Source: Betaproteobacteria bacterium RBG_16_58_11
GTDB lineage: Bacteria > Pseudomonadota > Gammaproteobacteria > Burkholderiales > Thiobacteraceae
DNA: 8,776 nt
Direction: 5' to 3'
Assembly (NCBI GenBank): GCA_001770235.1
Contig: MEQN01000092.1
Location: 11,765-20,540 of the forward strand
Below are positions 1 to 5,966 of this stretch, piece after piece. The number at the start of each line of letters is the position of its first letter. The first letter of the stretch is position 1. The translations under genes and the position numbers were made by a program. A model generated the notes under the pieces. That model had not been told where the DNA came from. It ran no database searches and saw nothing but the letters and a program-made list of their open reading frames with translations.

Positions 1-1
1 T

Positions 2-454
2 CGCGGTGCCAATGTGCGTGCCAAGGCGAATCGGGGTTACGAGCCGATTCACTGGGCGGCGCTGAATGGTTATGAGCGCGCGGTGAAATTTATCATCGAC
101 AAGGGTGGTAGCGTCAACGCGGAAACCGAATATGGTTGGACGCCGCTGTTGCAGGCCGCCAGCCGGGGGCATGCGGGGATCGCGCGCATGCTGATCGATA
201 AGGGCGCGCTGGTGAACGCCAGCGAGCATGAAGGCTGGACGCCCTTGCACAAGGCCTGCGCCAACGCCTATGTCGAGATGGTGCGATTGCTGGTGCAGCG
301 CGGCGCGGATACGCGTCAGCGTTCCGCCTCGGGCATCACCCCGTTGGAACTCGCCATGAAAGCACAAGACTTTGATCTGATCGAGGCGCTTTCCGAAGCG
401 CCCTTGCCGCCCGCCCCCGCATCGACTTCTCCGTTTGATCTGCATCACAAGTAA
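2..454 (+). CDS. Ankyrin-repeat protein, C-terminal part (5' end outside window)
   Basis: The reading frame is open from the left edge, so the gene starts upstream and about 150 residues are seen. A GTG at 14 lies inside a repeat (RGANVRAKANRG) and is not a believable start. Three full ankyrin repeats of 33 residues run at 35-133, 134-232 and 233-331. Each shows the family's G-TPLH/A-A pattern, for example GWTPLHKACANAYVEMVRLL, and ends in a GADV/GALVNA-like turn. A shorter capping repeat (GITPLELAMKAQDFDLIEAL) follows, then a proline-rich tail ending HHK. Ankyrin repeats are protein-binding scaffolds with no catalytic activity; the partner cannot be told from the sequence. No signal peptide can be judged because the N-terminus is missing. 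The frame closes with TAA. The family call is firm, the role unknown. Confidence 0.93.
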   Translation, partial: RGANVRAKANRGYEPIHWAALNGYERAVKFIIDKGGSVNAETEYGWTPLLQAASRGHAGIARMLIDKGALVNASEHEGWTPLHKACANAYVEMVRLLVQRGADTRQRSASGITPLELAMKAQDFDLIEALSEAPLPPAPASTSPFDLHHK

Positions 455-590
455 AAGCGCCATTCCAAAACGGATTTAGCCGTCTCAGAATCTGACGCGG
501 CTGCCGAAAAATGAACGGCATCCGCTGTCAGTGCTTCAACAGCGTAAAAAAATAATAAGCGTAATCAATAAGATGTGAATTCCACCCGGC
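455..590. other. Intergenic stretch with three short dyads, upstream of the sigma-54 promoter
   Basis: No coding frame here is convincing. Three inverted repeats are visible. AGCCG (478-482) pairs with CGGCT (498-502), and inside it TCAG (485-488) pairs with CTGA (492-495). TGCCG (502-506) faces CGGCA (516-520). CGCTGT (523-528) faces ACAGCG (539-544). No T-run follows any of them on the + strand, so none is a standard terminator for the ankyrin gene. They could be operator sites for the downstream gene or weak RNA hairpins. Confidence 0.4.
523..544. promoter_or_regulatory. Candidate upstream activator site, CGCTGT-N10-ACAGCG
   Basis: A perfect 6+6 dyad with a 10-base spacer is centred near 533-534, about 84 bp upstream of the start predicted from the sigma-54 promoter. 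Its core is TGT-N10-ACA, the form of site bound by NifA. However, the T expected in the middle of the fuller NifA consensus (TGT-N4-T-N5-ACA) is G here. Sigma-54 promoters need an enhancer-binding protein upstream, so the position is right. Which activator binds, if any, is inference; short dyads also occur by chance. Confidence 0.35.
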
Positions 591-607
591 TTGGCACGGA
601 AGCTGCT
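591..607 (+). promoter_or_regulatory. Sigma-54 (RpoN) -24/-12 promoter
   Basis: TTGGCACGGAAGCTGCT matches the consensus TGGCACG-N4-TTGCW at every base of the -24 element and at four of five bases of the -12 element (CTGCT). The invariant GG (593-594) and GC (605-606) are separated by exactly 10 bases, as required. Transcription should start near 617-618, giving a leader of about 40 bases before the ATG at 657. The site points at the 90-aa gene with nothing between. It also rules out a TTG start at 591, which would lie inside the promoter. Confidence 0.75.
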
Positions 608-644
608 CATAGGTTTATCAAGACCCGCTGAACCAATAACCTAT

Positions 645-650
645 GGGAGA
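645..650 (+). promoter_or_regulatory. Ribosome binding site GGGAGA that fixes the 90-aa start
   Basis: GGGAGA lies six bases before the ATG at 657. It is one of the best Shine-Dalgarno sequences in the window, and it supports this start over the in-frame TTG at 591. Confidence 0.75.
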
Positions 651-656
651 CACAGC

Positions 657-929
657 ATGGCTCTGACGACGCAAGAAGTGAGATTTACGATTACCCCCCA
701 AAGCTGCGGCGAGGAAGGGGATTGCATTCAAGTGCAGATTTCCGGTGAGCAAAGCATGGTGCTTTGCTTGACCCCGCAGCAAGCGCGAGCGCTGGCTTCC
801 GACTTGATTCAAACCGTGTATCGCGCCGAAGTGAAAAACAGCCTGCAAAGCGGCCAGCGCAGATCGGCCGTCACTACATTCGATACGGCCGCCGACAATT
901 ATTCATTGCATACCCCGCACGCCGCGTAA
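657..929 (+). CDS. Small hypothetical protein, 90 aa, sigma-54-dependent
   Basis: I do not recognise this protein. The start is ATG at 657, chosen for its strong ribosome binding site and for the sigma-54 promoter just upstream; the frame is open further 5' to a TTG, but that codon lies within the promoter. The 90-residue product appears soluble, with no signal peptide or membrane segment. It reads as a short beta region (residues 7-38, VRFTITP... CIQVQISGEQSMVLCL), then a likely amphipathic helix (TPQQARALASDLIQTVYRAE, 39-58), then a polar, probably disordered tail with a basic patch (QRR, about 67-70). Cysteines are at 17, 23 and 37; C17 and C23 are five residues apart, which alone does not prove metal binding. 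The gene is monocistronic, with its own promoter and terminator. Nitrogen status, motility or stress control are all possible under RpoN. Reality of the gene is likely; function is unknown. Confidence 0.8.
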   Translation: MALTTQEVRFTITPQSCGEEGDCIQVQISGEQSMVLCLTPQQARALASDLIQTVYRAEVKNSLQSGQRRSAVTTFDTAADNYSLHTPHAA

Positions 930-991
930 CGATGTTTTAGCCAGCGCGCCGCCGCATCCTTGTGGCGCCGCGATGGTGATCTCCCCGACTT

Positions 992-1018
992 TGGCAGCCG
1001 CAAGGCTGCCACTTTTTT
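992..1018 (+). terminator. Intrinsic terminator of the 90-aa gene
   Basis: TGGCAGCC (992-999) pairs perfectly with GGCTGCCA (1004-1011) around a GCAA loop, a GNRA-type tetraloop. Six T residues follow at 1013-1018. This is a textbook Rho-independent terminator on the + strand, 63 bases after the stop codon of the 90-aa gene, and it separates that gene from the DsrE-family gene. Confidence 0.9.
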
Positions 1019-1030
1019 GCCTATCGGTCA

Positions 1031-1066
1031 GGTACGCAGACTCGCTTCGCGAGATGCGCGTTAACC
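1031..1066. repeat. Imperfect 36-bp palindrome between terminator and DsrE promoter
   Basis: CTCGC (1041-1045) pairs with GCGAG (1049-1053) across a TTC loop. Outside it, ACGCA (1034-1038) pairs with most of TGCGCGT (1055-1061), and GGT (1031-1033) faces ACC (1064-1066). It has no T-run and ends next to the candidate -35 of the following gene. It could be a dispersed palindromic repeat or an operator; the sequence alone does not decide. Confidence 0.4.
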
Positions 1067-1096
1067 TTGGCGCGGCCCGGCACTTAGGCGCATAAT
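1067..1096 (+). promoter_or_regulatory. Candidate sigma-70 promoter of the DsrE-family gene
   Basis: TTGGCG (1067-1072) and CATAAT (1091-1096) are separated by 18 bases. The -10 is close to consensus, the -35 moderate. Transcription would start near 1103, leaving about 22 bases before the ATG. The call rests on motif resemblance only. Confidence 0.4.
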
Positions 1097-1124
1097 TTCG
1101 TATTTTTCCCCGGCACGAATAGCC

Positions 1125-1502
1125 ATGGCCAATAAACTCGCCATCATGTTGCTCACCATCGACCCGGACTATCCGCATTTATGCGGCACGCCGTTCTTTC
1201 AAGCGGCAACCGCGGCCGCGATGGATTTCGAAGTGGAGGTCTTTTTCGCCAGCCGCGCCGTGCGCTTGCTGGTCAAGGGCGTGGCGGATCGTATTTACCC
1301 CTCGGATAACCGTGCGAAATCGGTTTACGGCTTCATGCAGGAAGCCGCCCAGCTCGGCGTGAAATTCTATGCCTGCGGCGGGGCGATGGATGCTTATGCG
1401 CTGAAGCCCGATAGCATGATTCCCGAACTGGCCGGGGTTGCGAATGCCACGACTTTCATCGGGCGGGTGATGGACGATGAGTGGCGGACGGTGAGTTATT
1501 AG
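1125..1502 (+). CDS. DsrE/DsrF-like family protein, 125 aa
   Basis: This is a small cytoplasmic alpha/beta protein of the DsrE/DsrF/TusD-like group, which carries sulfur as a cysteine persulfide or binds partners in sulfur transfer. The fold is shown by the first strand KLAIMLL (4-10), the strand FEVEVFFA (35-42) with a following helix, a helix at 66-78 ([13 protein letters not shown]), and the strand [13 protein letters not shown]. This last strand puts Cys84 where active family members keep their sulfur-accepting cysteine. A second cysteine is at 20. The ATG at 1125 is the first start in frame; the Shine-Dalgarno sequence before it is poor. No dsrF, dsrH, dsrC or tus gene is next to it, so it is a stand-alone copy and its donor and acceptor are unknown. 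Its TAG overlaps the stop codon of the convergent kinase by four bases. The family call is good; a sulfur-relay role is inference. Confidence 0.85.
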   Translation: MANKLAIMLLTIDPDYPHLCGTPFFQAATAAAMDFEVEVFFASRAVRLLVKGVADRIYPSDNRAKSVYGFMQEAAQLGVKFYACGGAMDAYALKPDSMIPELAGVANATTFIGRVMDDEWRTVSY

Positions 1503-4500
1503 GATTCAGGAAGCGCGCGCAAAGGTTTTTCTGAATCCCGAATCCTGAATCCTGAATCCTGTTCCCTGATCTCGATTTCGTTTACAAAAGCCCAGGCGCG
1601 GATGAAGGCCGGCTCCAGCTCATCCATGCCCTCCTGCACTTTTTCCCAGTTGTCTACTTTGGCGGCGTGTTCCATGTTGCGGGCGATTTCCCGAATTTCA
1701 TGCGCGCCGATATAAGCCGAGGCGCCTTTGATTTCATGGGCGCGGGCCACTGCCTTGGCGCATTCCCGCGCGGCGCATGCAGCGGTGAGCTGCTCAATCA
1801 GGCTTTGCGTGCTCGATAGGTAGAGCGCGAGCAACTCGCTCTGCGCCTGCTCGTCGTTGTGGAACATGCTTTCGACTTTGCGCATGTCGATCGGCGGGTT
1901 GTCGCCGTTCATTGCGCGCTGGGTCTCAACCGCGATTTCCTCTTGCGCCGCCGCGTAGCGTTCGGTAAAGCCCGGCACCCAGCGCTTGAGCGCGCTCTCC
2001 AAGTCTTCCACCTTCACCGGTTTCACCAGGTAGTCATCCATGCCGCCGCTCATCGCGCGTTCGCGGTCTTCGATGCGCGCGTTGGCGGACATGGCGACGA
2101 TCGGGGTGCGCTGCGCGCGGCCGCTCATCAGCTCATGATGGCGAATTTCAATGCTCGCTTCAAAGCCGTCCATCTCCGGCATTTGGCAATCCATCAATAC
2201 CAGGTCATAGGGCAGGCGCTGTAGCGCATCGAGCGCTTCCAGGCCATTCGCCGCCACATCGGCGCGGATGCCCAGTTTGCGCAGCATGTAAATCACGACT
2301 TTTTGATTGACGACGTTGTCTTCGGCCACCAGCACGCGCACCGGCAGGGTAGCGAGCCGCAGGCCAGGCGCGGGGACGCGCATATCCGGTTGCGGGGCAA
2401 TGCCGAGCGCGCCGGCGAGGACGTTGGTCAAGCGCGTCAGCCTGATCGGCTTCGGGATTTGCGTGGCGATTCCCGCCGCCGCCAGCTCATGAGCATTCAA
2501 GCGCTGCGCCATGCCGGTGAGCAGGACGAGATGCGTCTCCTTGAGCGCGGGGTCGAGTTGAATGGCTTTGGCCAAGCTTAGGCCTTCGTCCTCGGTGAGC
2601 CGGTTATCGATCAGCGCCAAGGAGAATGCTTGGTGCTTCGCTTTGGCGGCGCCCAGTTTGGCGAAGGCTTCGAGATGGTTGGCGGCTTCCTCCGGCTGCA
2701 TGCGCCACGCGGCGAGCTGGCGTACCAGACATTCGCGCAGCGCAGCGCTGCTTGACGCCACCAACACCCGTGTGCCGCGGAACGCCTCGACAATCGGCAG
2801 AGGTTGGGGTTGGGGATGCGCATTTTGCTTTTGCACCCGCGTGGTGAACCAAAAAGTGCTGCCCACGTTTGCTTCGCTGATGACGCCGATATCACCGCCC
2901 ATCATCTCCGCCAATTGTTTGGAGATCGCCAGCCCCAGGCCAGTGCCGCCGTATTTGCGCGTGGTGGAGCCGTCGGCCTGAGAAAAGGCTTGGAACAGAC
3001 GCTGCTGGCTTTCCGGCGCAATGCCGATGCCGGTGTCGGTGATGGAGATGTGCAGTTGCGCATTATCTTCATCCAAGTCGATCAGCCGCACACGGATGAC
3101 GACCTCGCCATAGTTGGTGAATTTCACCGCGTTGTCGATCAGGTTGGTGAGAATCTGGCGGATGCCCCCCGGGTCGCCCAAAAGCGGCATGGGCATGGCG
3201 GGCGGAATGTCGCACACCAACTCCAGGCCTTTGCTCTGCGCGCGCTCGGCGAGCAATTCGGCGGCTTCTTCCACCGTTTCGCGCAGATTGAACGCCACGA
3301 TCTCCAGGCGCATCTTGCCGGCCTCGATCTTGGAAAAATCGAGAATATGGTTGATGATCGCGAGCAGCGATTCGGCCGAGGAGCGCACGGTCTCCGCGTA
3401 ATCGCGCTGATCAGGGTTGAGCTTGGTATCGAGCAGCAAGCCCACCATGCCGATGATGCCGTTCATCGGCGTGCGAATCTCGTGGCTCACATTGGCGACG
3501 AATTGCGATTTCACGCGCGAGGCCTCCATCGCGGCTTCATACGCAGCCTTGAAACGGTCTTCGTTACGCTTGCGCTCGGTGATGTCGCGCATGATTGCCT
3601 GCACCACCACTTTGCCGTCGAGCAGCATGGAGTGCAGCGCGATCTCGGTCGGAAATAGGGTGCCGTCCTGCCGTTTGCCCAGCCATTCGAATTGGCAGTG
3701 ACCATGTTGCATGGCTTGCCCCATGTGCTGCGCCGCATATTGATCCGATGGCATGCCGTTCGGCTGCGCCGGCGGTCCCAGGTCGGCCGGCTGGGTGCGG
3801 CAGAACGCCTCCACCGTGGGGATTTGAAACATCTCCAGCGCGGCCTGGTTGCAGTCGATGAACCCTGTCTCGGTGAACAGCACGATGCCATCCGAGTTGG
3901 TGGTGAAAAGCGTCTTGTATTTGACCTGCTCGCGCTCGACCTGCAAAGTTTGCAGACTGGCGCGCCGCAGCACGAAGGTGGCGATGCCGACACCCAGCAG
4001 CACCAACGTCGTGCCCAGCAGGATCATCAGCCACTGGGTATTACGGTAAGCTACAGCGGCTTCTTCCACGGCAAGCCTGCTCGCTTCGCGCTGAAGCGCA
4101 AGCAGGGCGTCAAGCTCGACCACGAGCCTTTGCTGGGCAATCGCTCCGTCGTGCAAGGCTTGGAGCGCTTCCGCGCGCCGGTCGTCCATGGCCAGCTCGA
4201 TGACATAGACGACTTTGGGCTGCGTTTCGAGGGTCAGGCTGCGGATGCGGTTTATGACCGCTTTTTCCTTGGCGTTGGATAGCATGCGATCAAGTTGCTG
4301 GCGCGCATTGGTGAACTGGGTGCCGTAGCCGTAGAAGGATTGCAGCTCTTCGTCCTTCTCGAAATTGTCATGCGTGTTGACGATGGTGTGCATGGCGATG
4401 ATGCGCTGGCGCAGCGAGTCGCGCATCACGCTGGCGAGCTCCACTTTTTTGTTGTTCTCATTCACGATGCGCTCGAGCCGGCCGTTGATGGAGGACATTT

Positions 4501-4591
4501 GCGTCAACCCCACCACCGCCAGCGAAACCATCAGCGCCAGCACCAGCCCGAAGCCCGTGCCGACAGATAACATCATGTGTTTGGAAAACAT
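1499..4591 (-). CDS. Hybrid sensor histidine kinase (4HB-PAS-HisKA-HATPase-REC-REC-HPt), 1030 aa
   Basis: This is an inner-membrane hybrid kinase of the BarA type. Membrane segments at about 8-30 and 187-208 flank a helical periplasmic domain (34-186) resembling the four-helix bundle of chemoreceptors. A PAS domain (about 225-340, ending DITERK) follows, then HisKA with His370 in [10 protein letters not shown]. The ATPase domain has N box DNAVKF (Asn487), DTGIG (519-523) and GGTGLG (548-553). The first receiver (about 606-728) keeps Asp662 and Lys714, but its acidic pair is replaced by Ser613-Ser614, so it is probably degenerate. The second receiver (750-870) is intact, with Glu757-Asp758, Asp801 and Lys857. 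A C-terminal HPt domain has His952 in [11 protein letters not shown]. The expected relay is His370 to Asp801 to His952 to an unknown regulator; none is encoded nearby. The start ATG at 4591 lacks a good ribosome binding site, and Met6 or Met7 are alternatives. The last 19 residues come from a tandem repeat. Confidence 0.95.
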   Translation of the reverse strand: MFSKHMMLSVGTGFGLVLALMVSLAVVGLTQMSSINGRLERIVNENNKKVELASVMRDSLRQRIIAMHTIVNTHDNFEKDEELQSFYGYGTQFTNARQQLDRMLSNAKEKAVINRIRSLTLETQPKVVYVIELAMDDRRAEALQALHDGAIAQQRLVVELDALLALQREASRLAVEEAAVAYRNTQWLMILLGTTLVLLGVGIATFVLRRASLQTLQVEREQVKYKTLFTTNSDGIVLFTETGFIDCNQAALEMFQIPTVEAFCRTQPADLGPPAQPNGMPSDQYAAQHMGQAMQHGHCQFEWLGKRQDGTLFPTEIALHSMLLDGKVVVQAIMRDITERKRNEDRFKAAYEAAMEASRVKSQFVANVSHEIRTPMNGIIGMVGLLLDTKLNPDQRDYAETVRSSAESLLAIINHILDFSKIEAGKMRLEIVAFNLRETVEEAAELLAERAQSKGLELVCDIPPAMPMPLLGDPGGIRQILTNLIDNAVKFTNYGEVVIRVRLIDLDEDNAQLHISITDTGIGIAPESQQRLFQAFSQADGSTTRKYGGTGLGLAISKQLAEMMGGDIGVISEANVGSTFWFTTRVQKQNAHPQPQPLPIVEAFRGTRVLVASSSAALRECLVRQLAAWRMQPEEAANHLEAFAKLGAAKAKHQAFSLALIDNRLTEDEGLSLAKAIQLDPALKETHLVLLTGMAQRLNAHELAAAGIATQIPKPIRLTRLTNVLAGALGIAPQPDMRVPAPGLRLATLPVRVLVAEDNVVNQKVVIYMLRKLGIRADVAANGLEALDALQRLPYDLVLMDCQMPEMDGFEASIEIRHHELMSGRAQRTPIVAMSANARIEDRERAMSGGMDDYLVKPVKVEDLESALKRWVPGFTERYAAAQEEIAVETQRAMNGDNPPIDMRKVESMFHNDEQAQSELLALYLSSTQSLIEQLTAACAARECAKAVARAHEIKGASAYIGAHEIREIARNMEHAAKVDNWEKVQEGMDELEPAFIRAWAFVNEIEIREQDSGFRIRDSEKPLRALPES
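1502..1558. repeat. Heptanucleotide tandem repeat with an inverted copy, at the convergent gene ends
   Basis: Four head-to-tail copies of CTGAATC occupy 1531-1558; three are perfect and the second (CCGAATC) has one mismatch. GGATTCAG at 1502-1509 is the exact inverse of CTGAATCC at 1531-1538. The element starts at the last base of the DsrE-family stop codon. It supplies codons 1012-1030 of the kinase, giving the odd tail [10 protein letters not shown] and beyond, after the HPt domain has ended. There is no T-run on the outer side, so it is not a standard terminator. Confidence 0.85.
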
Positions 4592-4622
4592 GGATCGAAA
4601 CCGAAAAAAACGATAAGCGGGA

Positions 4623-4651
4623 ATTTAATACCCGTTGCGGGGAAATGACAA
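4623..4651 (-). promoter_or_regulatory. Candidate sigma-70 promoter of the hybrid kinase
   Basis: On the - strand, TTGTCA (4651-4646, five of six to consensus) and TTAAAT (4628-4623, four of six) are 17 bases apart. Transcription would start near 4616, about 25 bases before the ATG at 4591. A short CGGG/CCCG dyad surrounds the -10. The call rests on motif resemblance only. It would let the kinase be expressed apart from the iron operon. Confidence 0.35.
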
Positions 4652-4672
4652 GTTGAGCCAGGGAAAGCGATT

Positions 4673-4794
4673 AACCACGGGGGACACGGGGGTCACGGGG
4701 AAACCAAGCAAGTGCAAGATTGAACCATTACACTGCTTGGGTGAAAGAATTCAAGCTCAACAGCCTTTTGGTTTTCCCCGTGCCCCCCGTGGTT
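4673..4794. repeat. Large imperfect inverted repeat with 9-base tandem units, between fbpC and the kinase
   Basis: The left arm (4673-4707) reads AACCA, then CACGGGGGA, CACGGGGGT and CACGGGG, then AAACCAA. The right arm (4768-4794) is its inverse, with one 9-base unit fewer and one extra A. A second dyad lies inside: CCAAGCAAGTG (4704-4714) against CACTGCTTGG (4731-4740), with one bulged A. The CCAA at 4704-4707 belongs to both dyads, so the two stems exclude each other there. The element starts 17 bases after the fbpC stop. No U-run follows in the fbpC transcript, so standard termination is doubtful; RNA 3'-end protection is possible. Nothing coding is seen in the 220-base gap. Confidence 0.8.
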
Positions 4795-4811
4795 CAAAAG
4801 TCTTTTGGGGA

Positions 4812-5852
4812 TTAGCGTCGCGGAAACGCCACCACATGATCGACGATCAGGCGAATGCCGATTTTTTCGCCTAACGCGTGATTGTGATGGCTGGGCACCA
4901 GCGAGAGCACGCTGCCGCCGCCGGGCAGGCGCAGCGTGTAGAGAATATGCGCCCCACGGAAGGCCTTGTGCATCACTTGCGCGAGCATGGGGCTGGCGTC
5001 GTCATGCACGATGTCGTCCGGCCGCAAAAGCACGTCCACCGGGCAGCCGCGCTGGCATTCGGCGGGGAAATCACCTTCCAGAATGCCGAGTTCGATTTCG
5101 ATTTTGTTCTGGTTCAACACGGTGCCCGGCAGCAGCACGCCTTGGCCGATGAAATCGGCGACGAAGCGGTTCGCCGGCTGATGGTAAAGATTGTAGGGCG
5201 TGTCCCATTGCTGGATGCGGCCTTCGTGCATGATGCCGATTTCGTCGGCGATGGCGAAGGCTTCATGCTGGTCGTGGGTGACCAGGATCGCGGTGGCGCC
5301 TTCGCGTTTGAGGATGTCGCGCACTTCCAGCGACAGGCGCTCGCGCAATTCCACATCCAGATTTGAAAACGGCTCGTCCATCAATAGCAGGCGCGGCCGC
5401 GGCGCCAGTGCGCGCGCCAGGGCCACGCGCTGCTGCTGGCCGCCGGAAAGCTCGTGCGCAAAGGCATGCGCCGATTCGGTCAGATTCACCAGCGCGAGCA
5501 TTTCTTCGATGCGCGCCGCGCGCGCGGCGGGGGCCAAGCCATGCAGGCCAAAGCCGATGTTGTCCTGCACATTGAGATGCGGGAACAGCGCGTAATCCTG
5601 GAACACCATGCCGATCTGGCGCTGCTCGGGGGGTAGGGTGCCGCCGCGCCGGCTCACGATATGCCCCGCGATGCGAATTTCACCCTCGGACAGTTCGTCG
5701 AAGCCCGCGATCAGGCGCAGCACCGTGGTCTTGCCGCAGCCGGAGGGGCCGAGCAGGCAGCCGATCGCGCCTTGCGCCAGCTTGAATGACAAGCCATCGA
5801 CCACGGTTTTGTCGCCAAAGCGTTTCACTAAATTTTCGATTTCGAGCAGCAT
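4812..5852 (-). CDS. fbpC: Ferric iron ABC transporter, ATP-binding protein
   Basis: This 346-residue cytoplasmic ATPase powers Fe3+ import with the permease encoded upstream. All nucleotide-binding motifs are present: Walker A GPSGCGKT (35-42), Q-loop Gln85 (VFQDY), signature LSGGQ (135-139), Walker B LLLMDEP with Glu160, and switch His193 (VTHD). The C-terminal part (about 240-346) is a TOBE-like domain containing LLRPDD, as in the FbpC/PotA/MalK branch. Length is normal for FbpC. The name rests on its place after an iron-binding protein and an FbpB-type permease; by sequence alone it could serve other substrates of this branch, such as polyamine or sulfate. ATG at 5852 starts the usual MLLEIENLVKRFG N-terminus, but no clear Shine-Dalgarno precedes it. 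Unlike the overlapping fbpA-fbpB pair, it is set 114 bases from fbpB by a long palindrome, so its translation is not coupled. Confidence 0.93.
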   Translation of the reverse strand: MLLEIENLVKRFGDKTVVDGLSFKLAQGAIGCLLGPSGCGKTTVLRLIAGFDELSEGEIRIAGHIVSRRGGTLPPEQRQIGMVFQDYALFPHLNVQDNIGFGLHGLAPAARAARIEEMLALVNLTESAHAFAHELSGGQQQRVALARALAPRPRLLLMDEPFSNLDVELRERLSLEVRDILKREGATAILVTHDQHEAFAIADEIGIMHEGRIQQWDTPYNLYHQPANRFVADFIGQGVLLPGTVLNQNKIEIELGILEGDFPAECQRGCPVDVLLRPDDIVHDDASPMLAQVMHKAFRGAHILYTLRLPGGGSVLSLVPSHHNHALGEKIGIRLIVDHVVAFPRR

Positions 5853-5884
5853 ATTTGAACCGTACTTTTTATCGCAAAGATTTT

Positions 5885-5961
5885 TTAGCCGCGAATTAAC
5901 GCGAATTGCCGCGTATTAAATTGAAAACAATTTGCGTAAATTAGCGTTAATTCGCGGCTAA
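5885..5961. repeat. 77-bp palindrome with 10-base tandem units, between fbpB and fbpC
   Basis: TTAGCCGCGAATTAACGC (5885-5902) and its exact inverse (5944-5961) form an 18-bp perfect stem. At the centre, AAATTG (5918-5923) pairs with CAATTT (5928-5933) around AAAA. Within the left arm the unit CGCGAATTAA repeats with a 10-base period (CGCGAATTAA, CGCGAATTGC, CGCGTATTAA). It begins five bases after the fbpB stop. On the operon strand the base of the stem is followed by A residues, not U, so it is not an intrinsic terminator for fbpB. On the opposite strand it is followed by a T-rich run (5965-5977), but no gene ends there. Modulation of fbpB-fbpC RNA stability is possible. Confidence 0.88.
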
Positions 5962-5966
5962 GCCTT

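Noticed and set aside
591..656. TTG start at 591 extending the small protein to 112 residues
   Set aside because: The TTG lies inside the sigma-54 promoter, upstream of the predicted transcript start, while the ATG at 657 has a strong ribosome binding site.
1531..1558. Heptamer array as a CRISPR
   Set aside because: The units are only seven bases long and directly joined, with no spacers, and no cas genes are present.
2804..3658. 284-codon open frame on the + strand opposite the kinase
   Set aside because: It is antisense to the conserved kinase core (HisKA and ATPase domains), is rich in His, Arg, Ala and Gly as antisense shadows are, and shows no recognisable domain.
4635..4874. 79-codon open frame on the + strand across the fbpC-kinase gap
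   Set aside because: It runs through the inverted repeat and into the antisense of fbpC, with no ribosome binding site and no protein-like composition.
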